Shown: positions 8,201 to 14,704 of the stretch, one piece after another | How the letters are laid out: every line of letters begins with the position of its first letter | How positions within the stretch are numbered: the first letter of the stretch is position 1 | Assembly (NCBI RefSeq): GCF_050496545.1 | Contig: NZ_JBNVZV010000008.1 | Coordinates: 62,001 to 126,000 of the forward strand | Length of the DNA stretch: 64,000 bases | Source of the DNA: Phycicoccus avicenniae_A | GTDB lineage: Bacteria; Actinomycetota; Actinomycetes; Actinomycetales; Dermatophilaceae | Direction of reading: 5' to 3' | Translations under genes and position numbers: made by a program | The notes under the pieces: model-generated | Database searches by the model: none | Seen by the model: only the letters and a program-made list of their open reading frames with translations | What the model was told of the DNA's origin: nothing

Positions 8201-9116
8201 GCGCCTCGGCCCGGTCGGTGAACCGGAGCCCGAGGTCGGCGACCAGGTGCCGCTCGAGTGCCGTGTTGTAGGTCTCCGACACCGCGACCACGTGCTGGTG
8301 CAGCACCCGCCCGTACACCGAGAGCCACTTGCCCTCCACGGTCTGCACCTTGTTCGCGACCGCCACGTGGGTGTGCAGGTCCGGGTCGCCCGCCCGGGAG
8401 TCCCGGTGGGTGAAGGCCGAGGCGACCAGCCCCCGGGTCTCGACCTGTCGCGCACCGTCCTTGCCTTCGCGGGTGAAGAGGACCTCACGCTCGATGTAGG
8501 CCAGCGCCTCCGTCACGGCCGCCGCGTGCGCCAGCTCGATGGCCCGGGCAACCTCCGGCGGCGCGACCGCCCACAGCGCCGAAACCGACTTGACCGGGCT
8601 GAAGGTCAGGTCGAAGCCCGCCACCGTGACCCGCTGCGGACGGGAGTACCGGACCACGGCCGAGGCCAACTCGCGCTCATCCCGCGGCGCCCTGCCCCGC
8701 TCCCGGACGAAGAGCTCACGGGCGACCTCGCTGCGCACCGCCGCGGCCCGGGCTGCGGGGTCGGGCTCCTCGTGTCCGACCGGTCCCCTCGCCGCGACGC
8801 GTCGCGCGACCTCACGGTTGAAGCCGGCGTACCCGTCGGCGCCCTGCACCCGGTACCGCGCGCCGAGCGCGGCACCCGTCACCGGGTGCAAGCCACTGCC
8901 GAACAGGTGGCGCATCTGCTCGGCAGTCACCACGTCCCCGGCCTCGAGACCGTCGACCCCGACCAGACCGGTGCCGACCCACCGTCCCGGCGCCTCGCCC
9001 TTCTCCGAGTAGTAGGCCTCGAGCCCACCAGGCCCGAGCCCGGTCGCATCGCCCGCCGCGACCTGCCGGGTCAGGTACTCGTACCCCGACCCGGCCGACA
9101 GCTTGTGCAGCGTCAT
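5292..9116 (-). CDS. MobF/TraA-type relaxase-helicase
   Basis: This 1,274-residue conjugative relaxase would nick oriT, stay linked to the DNA through a tyrosine, and unwind it. The N-terminal TrwC domain carries tyrosines at about 12 and 14 (GYEYLTRQVA) and the metal-binding three-histidine motif H237, H248, H250 (HRDSRAGDPDLHTH). A RecD-like helicase follows: Walker A APAGSGKTT (578-586), Walker B VLVDEAG (651-657), GDDQQL (682-687) and TVHTAQGVTA (876-885). The long C-terminal region (about 900-1274) has no clear motif. The ATG at 9116 has GGGGGTG upstream and gives the family N-terminus MTLHKLSAG, so it is preferred over an ATG at 9158. No secretion genes accompany it, so transfer would need a helper element. 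Confidence 0.93.
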   Translation of the reverse strand: MTLHKLSAGSGYEYLTRQVAAGDATGLGPGGLEAYYSEKGEAPGRWVGTGLVGVDGLEAGDVVTAEQMRHLFGSGLHPVTGAALGARYRVQGADGYAGFNREVARRVAARGPVGHEEPDPAARAAAVRSEVARELFVRERGRAPRDERELASAVVRYSRPQRVTVAGFDLTFSPVKSVSALWAVAPPEVARAIELAHAAAVTEALAYIEREVLFTREGKDGARQVETRGLVASAFTHRDSRAGDPDLHTHVAVANKVQTVEGKWLSVYGRVLHQHVVAVSETYNTALERHLVADLGLRFTDRAEAPGERRPVREVVGVDPGLCQRWSRRRTDITARQRELSSEFRRAHGRPPTPVEAIGLAQRANLETREAKHEPRSVGEQRAAWRVEAVEALGSPAEVERMVVAALQPNRTPQPGLSAAWVREAAGRVVREVESRRATWQTWHLAAEAQRQVRDLDVAPGDVAEVVAHVVQVAAGELSVNLTPEHDPMVDPAVLRRADGASVYRHTGSDRFTSPRILAAEQRLTAAAGRADGIVVDPEDARLAVLQASLTGVALNRGQSDLVVSLASSGRRVQLALAPAGSGKTTALAVLADLWRGQVGPVVGVAPSAAAASVLGQATGIPADTLAKVAHDLESGGRSVVADAIGAGALVLVDEAGMADTLTLERVVTHVLGRGASVRLVGDDQQLAAVGAGGVLRDIAAAHGAVRLEEVVRFRDPVEAHATLALREGDASALGFYLDRGRVHVGDLATSVDAVFEAWSSDRAAGRDCLMLAPSRDLVAALNARARAARLDGQAPGTEAALADGSHASAGDVVITRRNDRRLVTGGSDWVKNGDRWLVTSAAEGELAVRSIGSRARVVLPADYVARHVELGYATTVHTAQGVTADTVHGIVTGHETRQLLYTMLTRGRLENHVHVHSPLADGDPHLLPVTDTLSPATATETLEAILARDGSALSATSTQARANSPAVQLHDAATRYDDALLAGAQTLLGDAWFRRLEESAQQLVPGLTEAAAWPGLRANLALTEADGHDATTALRAAAGRAGLDDAIDPAAILLSRLEQPCPAGPLPWLPAVPRRLTEDPAWGPYLRARSTRVSTLAATLRQQGPPAAGAWLASLPERADADLLADLALWRAARDVDDTDRRPTGPPPVGGGAAGRHAARLDQRIRAAYPDPVEYWEQVVLQHVGRRDGFTTHLAERLDRISRDGTDVPTRLAAAMAACALPDDHPSAALWYRILDPEATASDAAPRPDRPPAARPEDRRRITRPATPRSVLR

Positions 9117-9423
9117 AGTCACACCCCCAAAGGCGCGCAGGAGGCGCTGGGCGGACACGGAACCGACCTGGATGAAAAAGGTGTGTGTCCCGTGATTGTT
9201 CTTTCGGCTGGATCAGGAGGCCGGTTCGCCGGTGTGGGTCAGGCGGTCAATCGACGTGGGGACCTTGGCTGGGGTCGTGAGATCTACGGGGGCGGGTCAT
9301 CGCTGGTGTGATCGTGCGTGTCTTTGCGTCCAGTTCCGCCGAAGGTGTCCGCCAGCGTCGCGTTTGCGGCCTTGGGAACCATGCCGGTCCGAGGATCGGA
9401 CCGGCCCCGCCCAGGAGGTCACC
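9117..9423. promoter_or_regulatory. Divergent control region, possible oriT
   Basis: About 307 bp lie between the divergent relaxase and excisionase-like genes. The origin of transfer is often just upstream of a MobF relaxase, so this is the likeliest place for oriT, but I could not define a nick site. It contains a CCGG-TTCG-CCGG motif near 9229 and the strong inverted repeat at 9383-9405. Confidence 0.4.
9383..9405. promoter_or_regulatory. 10-bp perfect inverted repeat before the excisionase-like gene
   Basis: GCCGGTCCGA and TCGGACCGGC are perfectly complementary around a three-base GGA spacer. The repeat ends 18 bp before the GTG at 9424, upstream of its AGGAGG. It could be an operator for the small HTH protein, part of oriT, or an mRNA hairpin. 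Confidence 0.5.
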
Positions 9424-9630
9424 GTGGCCACGATCCACCACCAGCTCGTCTCACTCGCCGACGCGGCCGACGCCCTCGCGGTCTCGACACGCACCGTGCG
9501 CAGGTACATCGCCGACGGACAGCTCGACGCCGTCCGCCTCGGCCACCGGACACTACGGATCCGGGTCGAGTCCATCGACCGGTTCGTCACGGCCCGCCCG
9601 GTCGGGAGACCCCGCCGCGGCGCCGCCTGA
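9424..9630 (+). CDS. Excisionase-like helix-turn-helix protein
   Basis: This 68-residue protein is essentially one MerR-like/excisionase domain (about residues 8-57): LADAADALAVSTRTVRRYI, then DGQLDAVRLGHRTLRI. This is the usual pattern of excisionase-family DNA-binding proteins. A basic tail follows. The GTG start is fixed by AGGAGG five bases upstream. It lies about 130 bp from attR, at the opposite end from the integrase, and could act as directionality factor or as regulator of the divergent relaxase. The fold is clear; the exact role is inferred from position. Confidence 0.8.
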   Translation: MATIHHQLVSLADAADALAVSTRTVRRYIADGQLDAVRLGHRTLRIRVESIDRFVTARPVGRPRRGAA

Positions 9631-9697
9631 AGACCAGCCCGGCAGTGTCGCCCCTATTCCATCCGTTACCAGAACGTGACACGCGGTGCACAGCCAC

Positions 9698-9722
9698 TGT
9701 TCCTCGTATGTCCCGAGGAACA
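9698..9722. promoter_or_regulatory. Inverted repeat inside the right end of the element
   Basis: TGTTCCTCG and CGAGGAACA form perfect 9-bp arms around TATGTCC. The left arm starts the 12-mer shared with 848-859 near attL. It is a candidate binding site for the integrase or excisionase, 41 bp from the attR core. Confidence 0.45.
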
Positions 9723-9754
9723 GGTCAGGCCCCCTCGAAAGGGGGCCTGACCTG
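9721..9754 (-). terminator. Terminator after tRNA-Val
   Basis: A perfect 15-bp stem (CAGGTCAGGCCCCCT with its complement) surrounds a CGAA loop, directly downstream of the minus-strand tRNA-Val. It lies inside the element, so the element appears to bring its own terminator for the restored tRNA gene. Confidence 0.8.
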
Positions 9755-9762
9755 CGGTTTCA

Positions 9763-9788
9763 TGGTGGGCGATACTGGGTTTGAACCA
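9763..9788. repeat. attR: 26-bp core within tRNA-Val
   Basis: This repeat is identical to 702-727. It spans the 3' half of the T arm, the 3' acceptor strand and CCA, so integration leaves the tRNA intact. Confidence 0.85.
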
Positions 9789-9837
9789 GTGACCTCTTCC
9801 GTGTCAAGGAAGCGCGCTACCACTGCGCCAATCGCCC
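9763..9837 (-). tRNA. tRNA-Val(GAC)
   Basis: The reverse strand folds into a cloverleaf with acceptor GGGCGAT/ATCGCCC. The anticodon stem CTTCC/GGAAG has loop TTGACAC, giving anticodon GAC (valine). The T arm contains GGTTCAAACC. CCA is encoded at 9763-9765. It reads GUC codons. Its 3' end is the integration site of the neighbouring element. Confidence 0.95.
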
Positions 9838-9853
9838 GAGGGGGTACTTCTCG

Positions 9854-9924
9854 AGGTGGAGACGGGATTTGAACCCGTGTACGCGGCTTTGCAGGCCGCT
9901 GCCTCGCCTCTCGGCCACTCCACC
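9854..9924 (-). tRNA. tRNA-Cys(GCA)
   Basis: The reverse strand has acceptor GGTGGAG/CTCCACC. The anticodon stem GCGGC/GCCGC has loop CTGCAAA, giving anticodon GCA (cysteine). CCA is not encoded. It is 16 bp from tRNA-Val and probably in the same transcript. Confidence 0.94.
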
Positions 9925-9947
9925 ATTGGGGGGCGGCTAACCCTCCG

Positions 9948-10020
9948 AGCGGATGACCGGGTTCGAACCGGCGACCTCAACCTTGGCAAGGTTGCGCTCT
10001 ACCAACTGAGCTACATCCGC
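9948..10020 (-). tRNA. tRNA-Gly(GCC)
   Basis: The reverse strand has acceptor GCGGATG/CATCCGC. The anticodon stem CAACC/GGTTG has loop TTGCCAA, giving anticodon GCC (glycine). CCA is not encoded. It is first in the Gly-Cys-Val cluster, a common actinobacterial order. Confidence 0.95.
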
Positions 10021-10129
10021 GCGCATCGCGATGGAATCCCTTCCGGCATCCCCTCGCGGCGTGCTCCGAAACACTAGACGATCCGCGCGGGGAACTCCAA
10101 ACCGGGGGCGGCCCGGGCCGTGCCGTGGC

Positions 10130-11269
10130 TCAGCGCTCGGACTCGACGGCCGCGACGGGGTCCTTCGCGACGACCGATCCGTCGTCGGCGCGGGTCTGCG
10201 CGAGGGGCGTGAGCGGGCCGGCGGCGGCCCGGCGCAGGCTCTGCAGGTCGAGGTCGTCCGGCACGTCGTCATCGTCCATCGCGTAGCCCGCGAACGGGTC
10301 GACGACGGGCTGGCCGGCCTGCGGCGACCGGTCGGAGCGCGCGGCACGCACGCGGGCCAGGAAGCGGGTGTGCAGGGCCCGGCGCTCCTCGGACGGCCAC
10401 AGCTCGCGGATCGCGGCGTTGAGGGCGGCCCCGATGAGCACCGCGATGGCGAGGGCGTAGAGCCAGATGAGGATGACGATGGGCGCCGACAGCGGGCCGT
10501 AGATCGAGGTCCCGCCGATCGAGGCGCCGATGGTGCCGCGCACGACGAACGAGGCCAGCGCCCAGATGACGAGGGTGAGCACGGCGCCGGGGACGTCGCG
10601 GGTCCAGGGCGACCGGCGCGGCGTGGACACGTGGTAGAGGCTGGCCAGCCCGCCGACCGTCAGCAGCGTGACGAGCGGCCAGTAGAGGAACGTCAGCCAG
10701 TCCCACGGGTCGGGCAGCAGGTCGTTCAGCACCGACGGGCCCAGCAGGACCAGCGGGATCGTGATGACGCCCATGACGAGCGCGACGACGTAGAGCGAGA
10801 ACGACAGGGCGCGGGTCTGGACGATGCCGCGCACCCCCGACTGCCCGTACATGATCGAGATGGTGTCGACGAAGACGTTCAGTGCCCGCGACCCCGACCA
10901 GAGCGACAGGACGAAGCCGATGGAGAGCAGGTCGGCGCGCCCGCCCCGGAAGACGTCGTCGACGGTCGGGCCGAGGACGGTCTTGATGACGTCCGGGGTG
11001 AGGAAGCGCGAGGCGTAGTCGAGGATGTTGTCGCGCACCGTCTCGACGGTCTGCTGGCCGAGCGGCTTGCTGAGGTAGCCGAGGCCGCCGAAGAGCCCGA
11101 GCACGAGCGGCGGCAGCGAGAGCAGCGCGAAGAAGCCGGCCTCCGACGCGAGTCCGGTGACCCGGTAGCGCAGGCAGATCCGCGTCGTCACGACGGTCAG
11201 CCGGGCGACCGCCAGCGCCCCCGGGACCCGCGCGAGGGCCCGGCGCACACGGCGCTTCGCGTCGGTCAT
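10130..11269 (-). CDS. YihY/BrkB-family inner membrane protein
   Basis: This 379-residue protein of the YihY/virulence factor BrkB family has six predicted helices. A long acidic-to-mixed cytoplasmic tail (about 300-379) contains MDDDDVPDDL. The family motif region SEAGFFALLSLPPLVLG is near the start of the first helix. The family was once called RNase BN, but it is a membrane protein of uncertain function. The ATG at 11269 is chosen over one at 11299, because TACCGT lies seven bases upstream, consistent with a leaderless transcript. A divergent start lies only 33 bp away. Confidence 0.88.
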   Translation of the reverse strand: MTDAKRRVRRALARVPGALAVARLTVVTTRICLRYRVTGLASEAGFFALLSLPPLVLGLFGGLGYLSKPLGQQTVETVRDNILDYASRFLTPDVIKTVLGPTVDDVFRGGRADLLSIGFVLSLWSGSRALNVFVDTISIMYGQSGVRGIVQTRALSFSLYVVALVMGVITIPLVLLGPSVLNDLLPDPWDWLTFLYWPLVTLLTVGGLASLYHVSTPRRSPWTRDVPGAVLTLVIWALASFVVRGTIGASIGGTSIYGPLSAPIVILIWLYALAIAVLIGAALNAAIRELWPSEERRALHTRFLARVRAARSDRSPQAGQPVVDPFAGYAMDDDDVPDDLDLQSLRRAAAGPLTPLAQTRADDGSVVAKDPVAAVESER

Positions 11270-11301
11270 GCGCCCCACGGTATCCGCCGTACAGTGCAAC
11301 G

Positions 11302-12954
11302 GTGCGCACCCACGACGTGTCCAACCAGGTGCCGCCGCTCGAGGGGCACGACGTGCTGGCCTGCGACACCGCCCTGTCCGAGGCCGTCGAGCGGTGGGTG
11401 CAGCCCCACAATGCCGATGCCGCCGCGTCCCTGAGCGAGCTCGGCCGGTCGGCCGGCTCCGCCGAGGCCCGCCACTGGGCCGACCAGGCGGACCGCGTCA
11501 CCCCTGTCCTGCGCACGCACTCCCCCACCGGCGAGCGGCTCGACGAGGTGGAGTACCACCCGGCCTACCACCGGCTGATGGAGTCCGCCGTCGGCGCCGG
11601 GCTGACCGCCGAGCCGTGGACGCGGCCGTCGGGGTCCGGGGCCCACGCGCGGCGGGCCGCCGGCTTCGTCGTGTGGTCCCAGGTCGAGGCCGGCCACCTG
11701 TGCCCGGTCTCGATGACCTACTCGGCGGCCCCCGCCCTCGCGGGCGCGCCGGACGTGGCGGCGGGATGGCTCCCCGGGCTGGCCTCGCGCAGCTACGACC
11801 CGGTGCTGCGTCCGCGCTCGACCAAGGCGGGGTTGACGCTCGGCATGGGGATGACCGAGAAGCAGGGCGGCTCGGACGTGCGCGCCAACACCACGCGCGC
11901 GGTCGCGACCCCCGGCGGTCCGCTCGAGGGCGAGACCTACCGCCTGACCGGCCACAAGTGGTTCTGCTCGGCCCCGATGAGCGACGGCTTCCTCGTGCTG
12001 GCCCAGGCCCCGGGCGGGCTCACCTGCTTCCTGCTCCCCCGCGTCCTCGACGACGGCACCCGCAACGAGCTCCGGCTCCAGCGCCTCAAGGACAAGCTCG
12101 GCAACCGCTCGAACGCCTCCTCCGAGATCGAGCTCGACGAGGCGTGGGCGGTCCGGGTCGGCGACGAGGGCCGCGGCGTGCGGACCATCATCGACATGGT
12201 CGCCTCGACCCGCCTCGACTGCGTGCTCGGCTCCACGGCGACGATGCGGGCCGCCCTCGTGCGGGCGGTGCACCACGCGCGCCACCGCTCGGCGTTCGGG
12301 GCCCGGCTCGTCGACCAGCCGTTGATGCGTGCCGTGCTCGCCGACCTCGCGCTGGAGTCCGAGGCCGCGACGGTGCTGGCGATGCGGCTGGCCCACGCCG
12401 TCGACAGCGGCGAGCACGAGCTGGCCCGGCTCGGCGTGGCCCTCGGCAAGTCGTGGGTCTGCAAGCGCACGCCGGCGATGGTCGCCGAGGCGCTGGAGTG
12501 CCTCGGCGGCAACGGCTACGTCGAGGAGAACGGGCTCGCCCGGCTCTACCGGGAGGCGCCGCTGAACTCGATCTGGGAGGGGTCGGGCAACGTCAACGCC
12601 CTCGACGTGCTGCGGGCCGTCACCCGCCAGCCGGAGTCGCTCGCGGCCCTCGGCAAGGAGCTGGCCCTCGCGCGCGGCCACGACCGCGCTCTCGACGCCG
12701 CGATCGACCGGTGCGAGGCCGCCGGGGCGGCGGCCCTCGCGGAGGACGCACCGTGGGGCGCGCGACGGCTCGTCGAGCTGCTGGCCGTCACGCTCCAGGC
12801 CGCGCTGCTCGTGCGGTACTCCCCCGGCCCGGTGGCCGACGCGTTCATCGCGAGCCGCGTCCGCGGGGAGCACGGTGCCGTGTTCGGCACGTTGGAACCG
12901 GCTGTGGCGCAGTCGGTCTCACCGGTGCTGCTCGAGCGGGCGCTCAGGGACTGA
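11302..12954 (+). CDS. AidB-like acyl-CoA dehydrogenase
   Basis: This 550-residue flavoprotein belongs to the acyl-CoA dehydrogenase superfamily and resembles the AidB/isovaleryl-CoA dehydrogenase branch. MTEKQGGSDVRAN (from about residue 184) is the FAD/substrate-binding loop. LGGNGYVEENGLARLYREAP and WEGSGN (from about 425) are typical of AidB. Length matches AidB (about 540), not the 380-residue beta-oxidation enzymes. AidB proteins are linked to alkylation stress, and the true substrate here is unknown. TACAGT six bases before the GTG suggests a leaderless mRNA. It overlaps the convergent PPK2 gene by 11 bp. Confidence 0.9.
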   Translation: MRTHDVSNQVPPLEGHDVLACDTALSEAVERWVQPHNADAAASLSELGRSAGSAEARHWADQADRVTPVLRTHSPTGERLDEVEYHPAYHRLMESAVGAGLTAEPWTRPSGSGAHARRAAGFVVWSQVEAGHLCPVSMTYSAAPALAGAPDVAAGWLPGLASRSYDPVLRPRSTKAGLTLGMGMTEKQGGSDVRANTTRAVATPGGPLEGETYRLTGHKWFCSAPMSDGFLVLAQAPGGLTCFLLPRVLDDGTRNELRLQRLKDKLGNRSNASSEIELDEAWAVRVGDEGRGVRTIIDMVASTRLDCVLGSTATMRAALVRAVHHARHRSAFGARLVDQPLMRAVLADLALESEAATVLAMRLAHAVDSGEHELARLGVALGKSWVCKRTPAMVAEALECLGGNGYVEENGLARLYREAPLNSIWEGSGNVNALDVLRAVTRQPESLAALGKELALARGHDRALDAAIDRCEAAGAAALAEDAPWGARRLVELLAVTLQAALLVRYSPGPVADAFIASRVRGEHGAVFGTLEPAVAQSVSPVLLERALRD

Positions 12955-13918
12955 GCTCGAGCCGCTCGCGCTCGGCCTCGACGTCGAAGTCGGCCGCCGG
13001 CCACTGCGGGTCCATCCGCTCGAGCGCTTCGAGGAGCAGGTTGGTGACGGCCAGCCGCGCGTACCACTTGCGGTCGGCAGGGACGACGTGCCAGGGCGCA
13101 GCGTCGGTCGAGCACCGTTCCAGCGCAACCTGGTAGGCCTCCATGTAGTCGGTCCAGCGGGCCCGCTCGTCGAGGTCGCCCGGGTTGTACTTCCAGTACT
13201 TGTCGCCGCGGGAGAGGCGCTCCCCGAGCCGTGCCTTCTGCTCCTCGGGCGAGAGGTGCATCATCACCTTGACGACGGTCGTGCCGTCGGCGACGACCCC
13301 CTCCTCGAACCGGTTGATCTGCCCGTAGCGGCGCGACCACGTGGTCGGCGGCACGAGGTCGTGGACGCGCACGATCAGGACGTCCTCGTAGTGGGAGCGG
13401 TCGAAGACGCCGATGAGACCCGGCGTCGGCAGGGCGCGGCGGATGCGCCACAGGAACGGGTGCCGCTTCTCCTCCGCGCTCGGCGCCTTGAACGAGGTGA
13501 TGCGCACGCCCTGCGGGTCGACGGCGCCGACGACGTGCCGCATGATGCCGCCCTTGCCGGAGGTGTCCATCCCCTGGATGACGAGCAGGACCGAGCGCGT
13601 GCCGCCGCCCTTGGACTCGGCGAAGAGCCGCTCCTGGAGGTCGGAGAGCCGCTGCTGCAGCTCCTCCATCACCTCCTCGCCGTCGGCCTTCTTGCCGTCG
13701 AAGCCCGGGGTGGCGCGCGGGTCGAGGTCGGAGAGACGGAAGCCCGGCCGCACGCGCAGCGCCTCGGACCACGAGGTCGCCTCGACGGCCTCGTCGGACC
13801 GCGCCTCGGCCGCCGCCTCGCGCTTCTTGCGCGCCTTCCTCGCGGCCTTGCCCGTCAGCTCGGCGGGGTCGACGCCCTTGGTCCTCTTGCCCTTGCCCTT
13901 GCTCGTGCGCTTGGCCAT
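12944..13918 (-). CDS. ppk2: Polyphosphate kinase 2
   Basis: This 324-residue PPK2-family enzyme moves phosphate between polyphosphate and nucleotides. The P-loop is VIQGMDTSGKGG (glycine-rich part at about 116-124) and the Walker B/lid motif DRSHYED is at 173-179. R(R)YGQINRFEE and NPGDLDERARWTDYMEAY are also typical of the family. A lysine-rich N-terminal tail (about 1-40) is unusual and may be a polyanion-binding extension. The ATG at 13918 has GAGG at a good spacing; an ATG at 13927 would have none. Which nucleotide it prefers cannot be read from sequence alone. Confidence 0.93.
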   Translation of the reverse strand: MAKRTSKGKGKRTKGVDPAELTGKAARKARKKREAAAEARSDEAVEATSWSEALRVRPGFRLSDLDPRATPGFDGKKADGEEVMEELQQRLSDLQERLFAESKGGGTRSVLLVIQGMDTSGKGGIMRHVVGAVDPQGVRITSFKAPSAEEKRHPFLWRIRRALPTPGLIGVFDRSHYEDVLIVRVHDLVPPTTWSRRYGQINRFEEGVVADGTTVVKVMMHLSPEEQKARLGERLSRGDKYWKYNPGDLDERARWTDYMEAYQVALERCSTDAAPWHVVPADRKWYARLAVTNLLLEALERMDPQWPAADFDVEAERERLELSP

Positions 13919-13921
13919 GAG

Positions 13922-13957
13922 CGGCATCCTCGCAGAGCCGGGCCTGCGAGGATGCCG
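13922..13957. promoter_or_regulatory. 14-bp perfect dyad between ppk2 and the RibD-like gene
   Basis: CGGCATCCTCGCAG and CTGCGAGGATGCCG form perfect arms around an 8-bp spacer. They fill the 41-bp divergent gap. Each arm carries GAGGAT six or seven bases before a start codon, serving as a -10-like element or a ribosome-binding site. It may be an operator or simply mirrored promoters. Confidence 0.5.
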
Positions 13958-13959
13958 TC

Positions 13960-14697
13960 GTGCGCGTGCTCATCGACCCCCGCCGCCCCGCCTCCCCGGG
14001 CAGCCGTCTCGGCGCCGACGCGCTGCGCGACCTCTACCGGCCACCGCGCGGGCGCTGGGTCCGCTCGAACATGGTGACCACCCTCGACGGGTCCGCCGTC
14101 GGCGCCGACGGGCGCAGCGGATCGGTCAACACGCCGGCCGACCACAAGGTCTTCGCGGTCCTGCGCGAGCACGCCGACGCCGTGATGGTGGGCGCCGGCA
14201 CGGTGCGCGACGAGGGCTACACCCGGGTGCGCCCGACCCGTCGCTCCCCCGAGCCGGCCGCGCTCGTCGCCGTCACCCGCAGCGGCTCCGTGCCCGAGGG
14301 GCTGCGCACCCCCACCGAGGGACGCGGGGCGGGCCTGCTCGTCACCTGTGCCGCCGCCGGCGACCCCGCGCTGGGCCGTGCACGCTCCGTCCTCGGCGAG
14401 GACGCCGTCCTCGTCTGCGGGGAGGACACCGTCGACCTGCCCGCCGCGCTGGACGTCCTCGCCGAGCGCGGCCTGCGGCACGTGCTGCTCGAGGGCGGGC
14501 CCTCCCTGCTCGGGACCGCGCTGGCCGCCGGGGTCGTCGACGAGATGGCACTGACGCTGGCCCCGACGGTCGTCGGCGGGGATTTCCCCCGCATCGTCGC
14601 CGGTCCCCCGGTGCACGCCCCCGACGGCGTCGCGCTGCGGCCGCACCTACTCGTCGAGGAGTCCGGAACCCTGCTGGGGCTGTGGCGCGTGCGCTGA
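13960..14697 (+). CDS. RibD C-terminal/dihydrofolate reductase-like oxidoreductase
   Basis: This 245-residue protein matches the C-terminal reductase domain of RibD. RSNMVTTLDGSAVGADGRSG is the nucleotide/substrate loop, DAVMVGAGTVRDEGYTRVRP the dinucleotide-binding segment, and RHVLLEGGPSLLGTAL the second cofactor segment. The deaminase half of RibD is absent and no riboflavin genes are adjacent. It is more likely a stand-alone NADPH-dependent pyrimidine reductase paralogue than the main riboflavin enzyme. The GTG start has GAGGAT just upstream. It is divergent from ppk2. Confidence 0.85.
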   Translation: MRVLIDPRRPASPGSRLGADALRDLYRPPRGRWVRSNMVTTLDGSAVGADGRSGSVNTPADHKVFAVLREHADAVMVGAGTVRDEGYTRVRPTRRSPEPAALVAVTRSGSVPEGLRTPTEGRGAGLLVTCAAAGDPALGRARSVLGEDAVLVCGEDTVDLPAALDVLAERGLRHVLLEGGPSLLGTALAAGVVDEMALTLAPTVVGGDFPRIVAGPPVHAPDGVALRPHLLVEESGTLLGLWRVR

Positions 14698-14704
14698 ACC
14701 CCGA

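Larger units (their letters stand above)
702..9788. mobile_element. Integrative mobilizable element in tRNA-Val(GAC)
   Basis: About 9.1 kb lies between identical 26-bp direct repeats, one of which is the 3' end of an intact tRNA-Val gene. Inside are a tyrosine recombinase next to attL, an excisionase-like HTH protein next to attR, a MobF relaxase-helicase of about 1,274 residues, and a four-gene cargo operon (secreted protein plus ABC exporter). No type IV secretion, FtsK-like translocase or replication gene is visible. The element is therefore best read as mobilizable rather than self-transmissible. The cargo genes have visibly lower GC than the relaxase (roughly 53-62% on two sampled 60-base lines), which suggests an assembly of pieces with different histories. 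Confidence 0.8.

Noticed and set aside
6885..9311. Long plus-strand open frame opposite the relaxase (about 800 codons)
   Set aside because: It is a composition-driven antisense frame. The opposite strand has complete relaxase and helicase motifs.
702..9788. Prophage or self-transmissible conjugative element
   Set aside because: No phage structural genes, and no secretion or FtsK-like transfer genes, are present.
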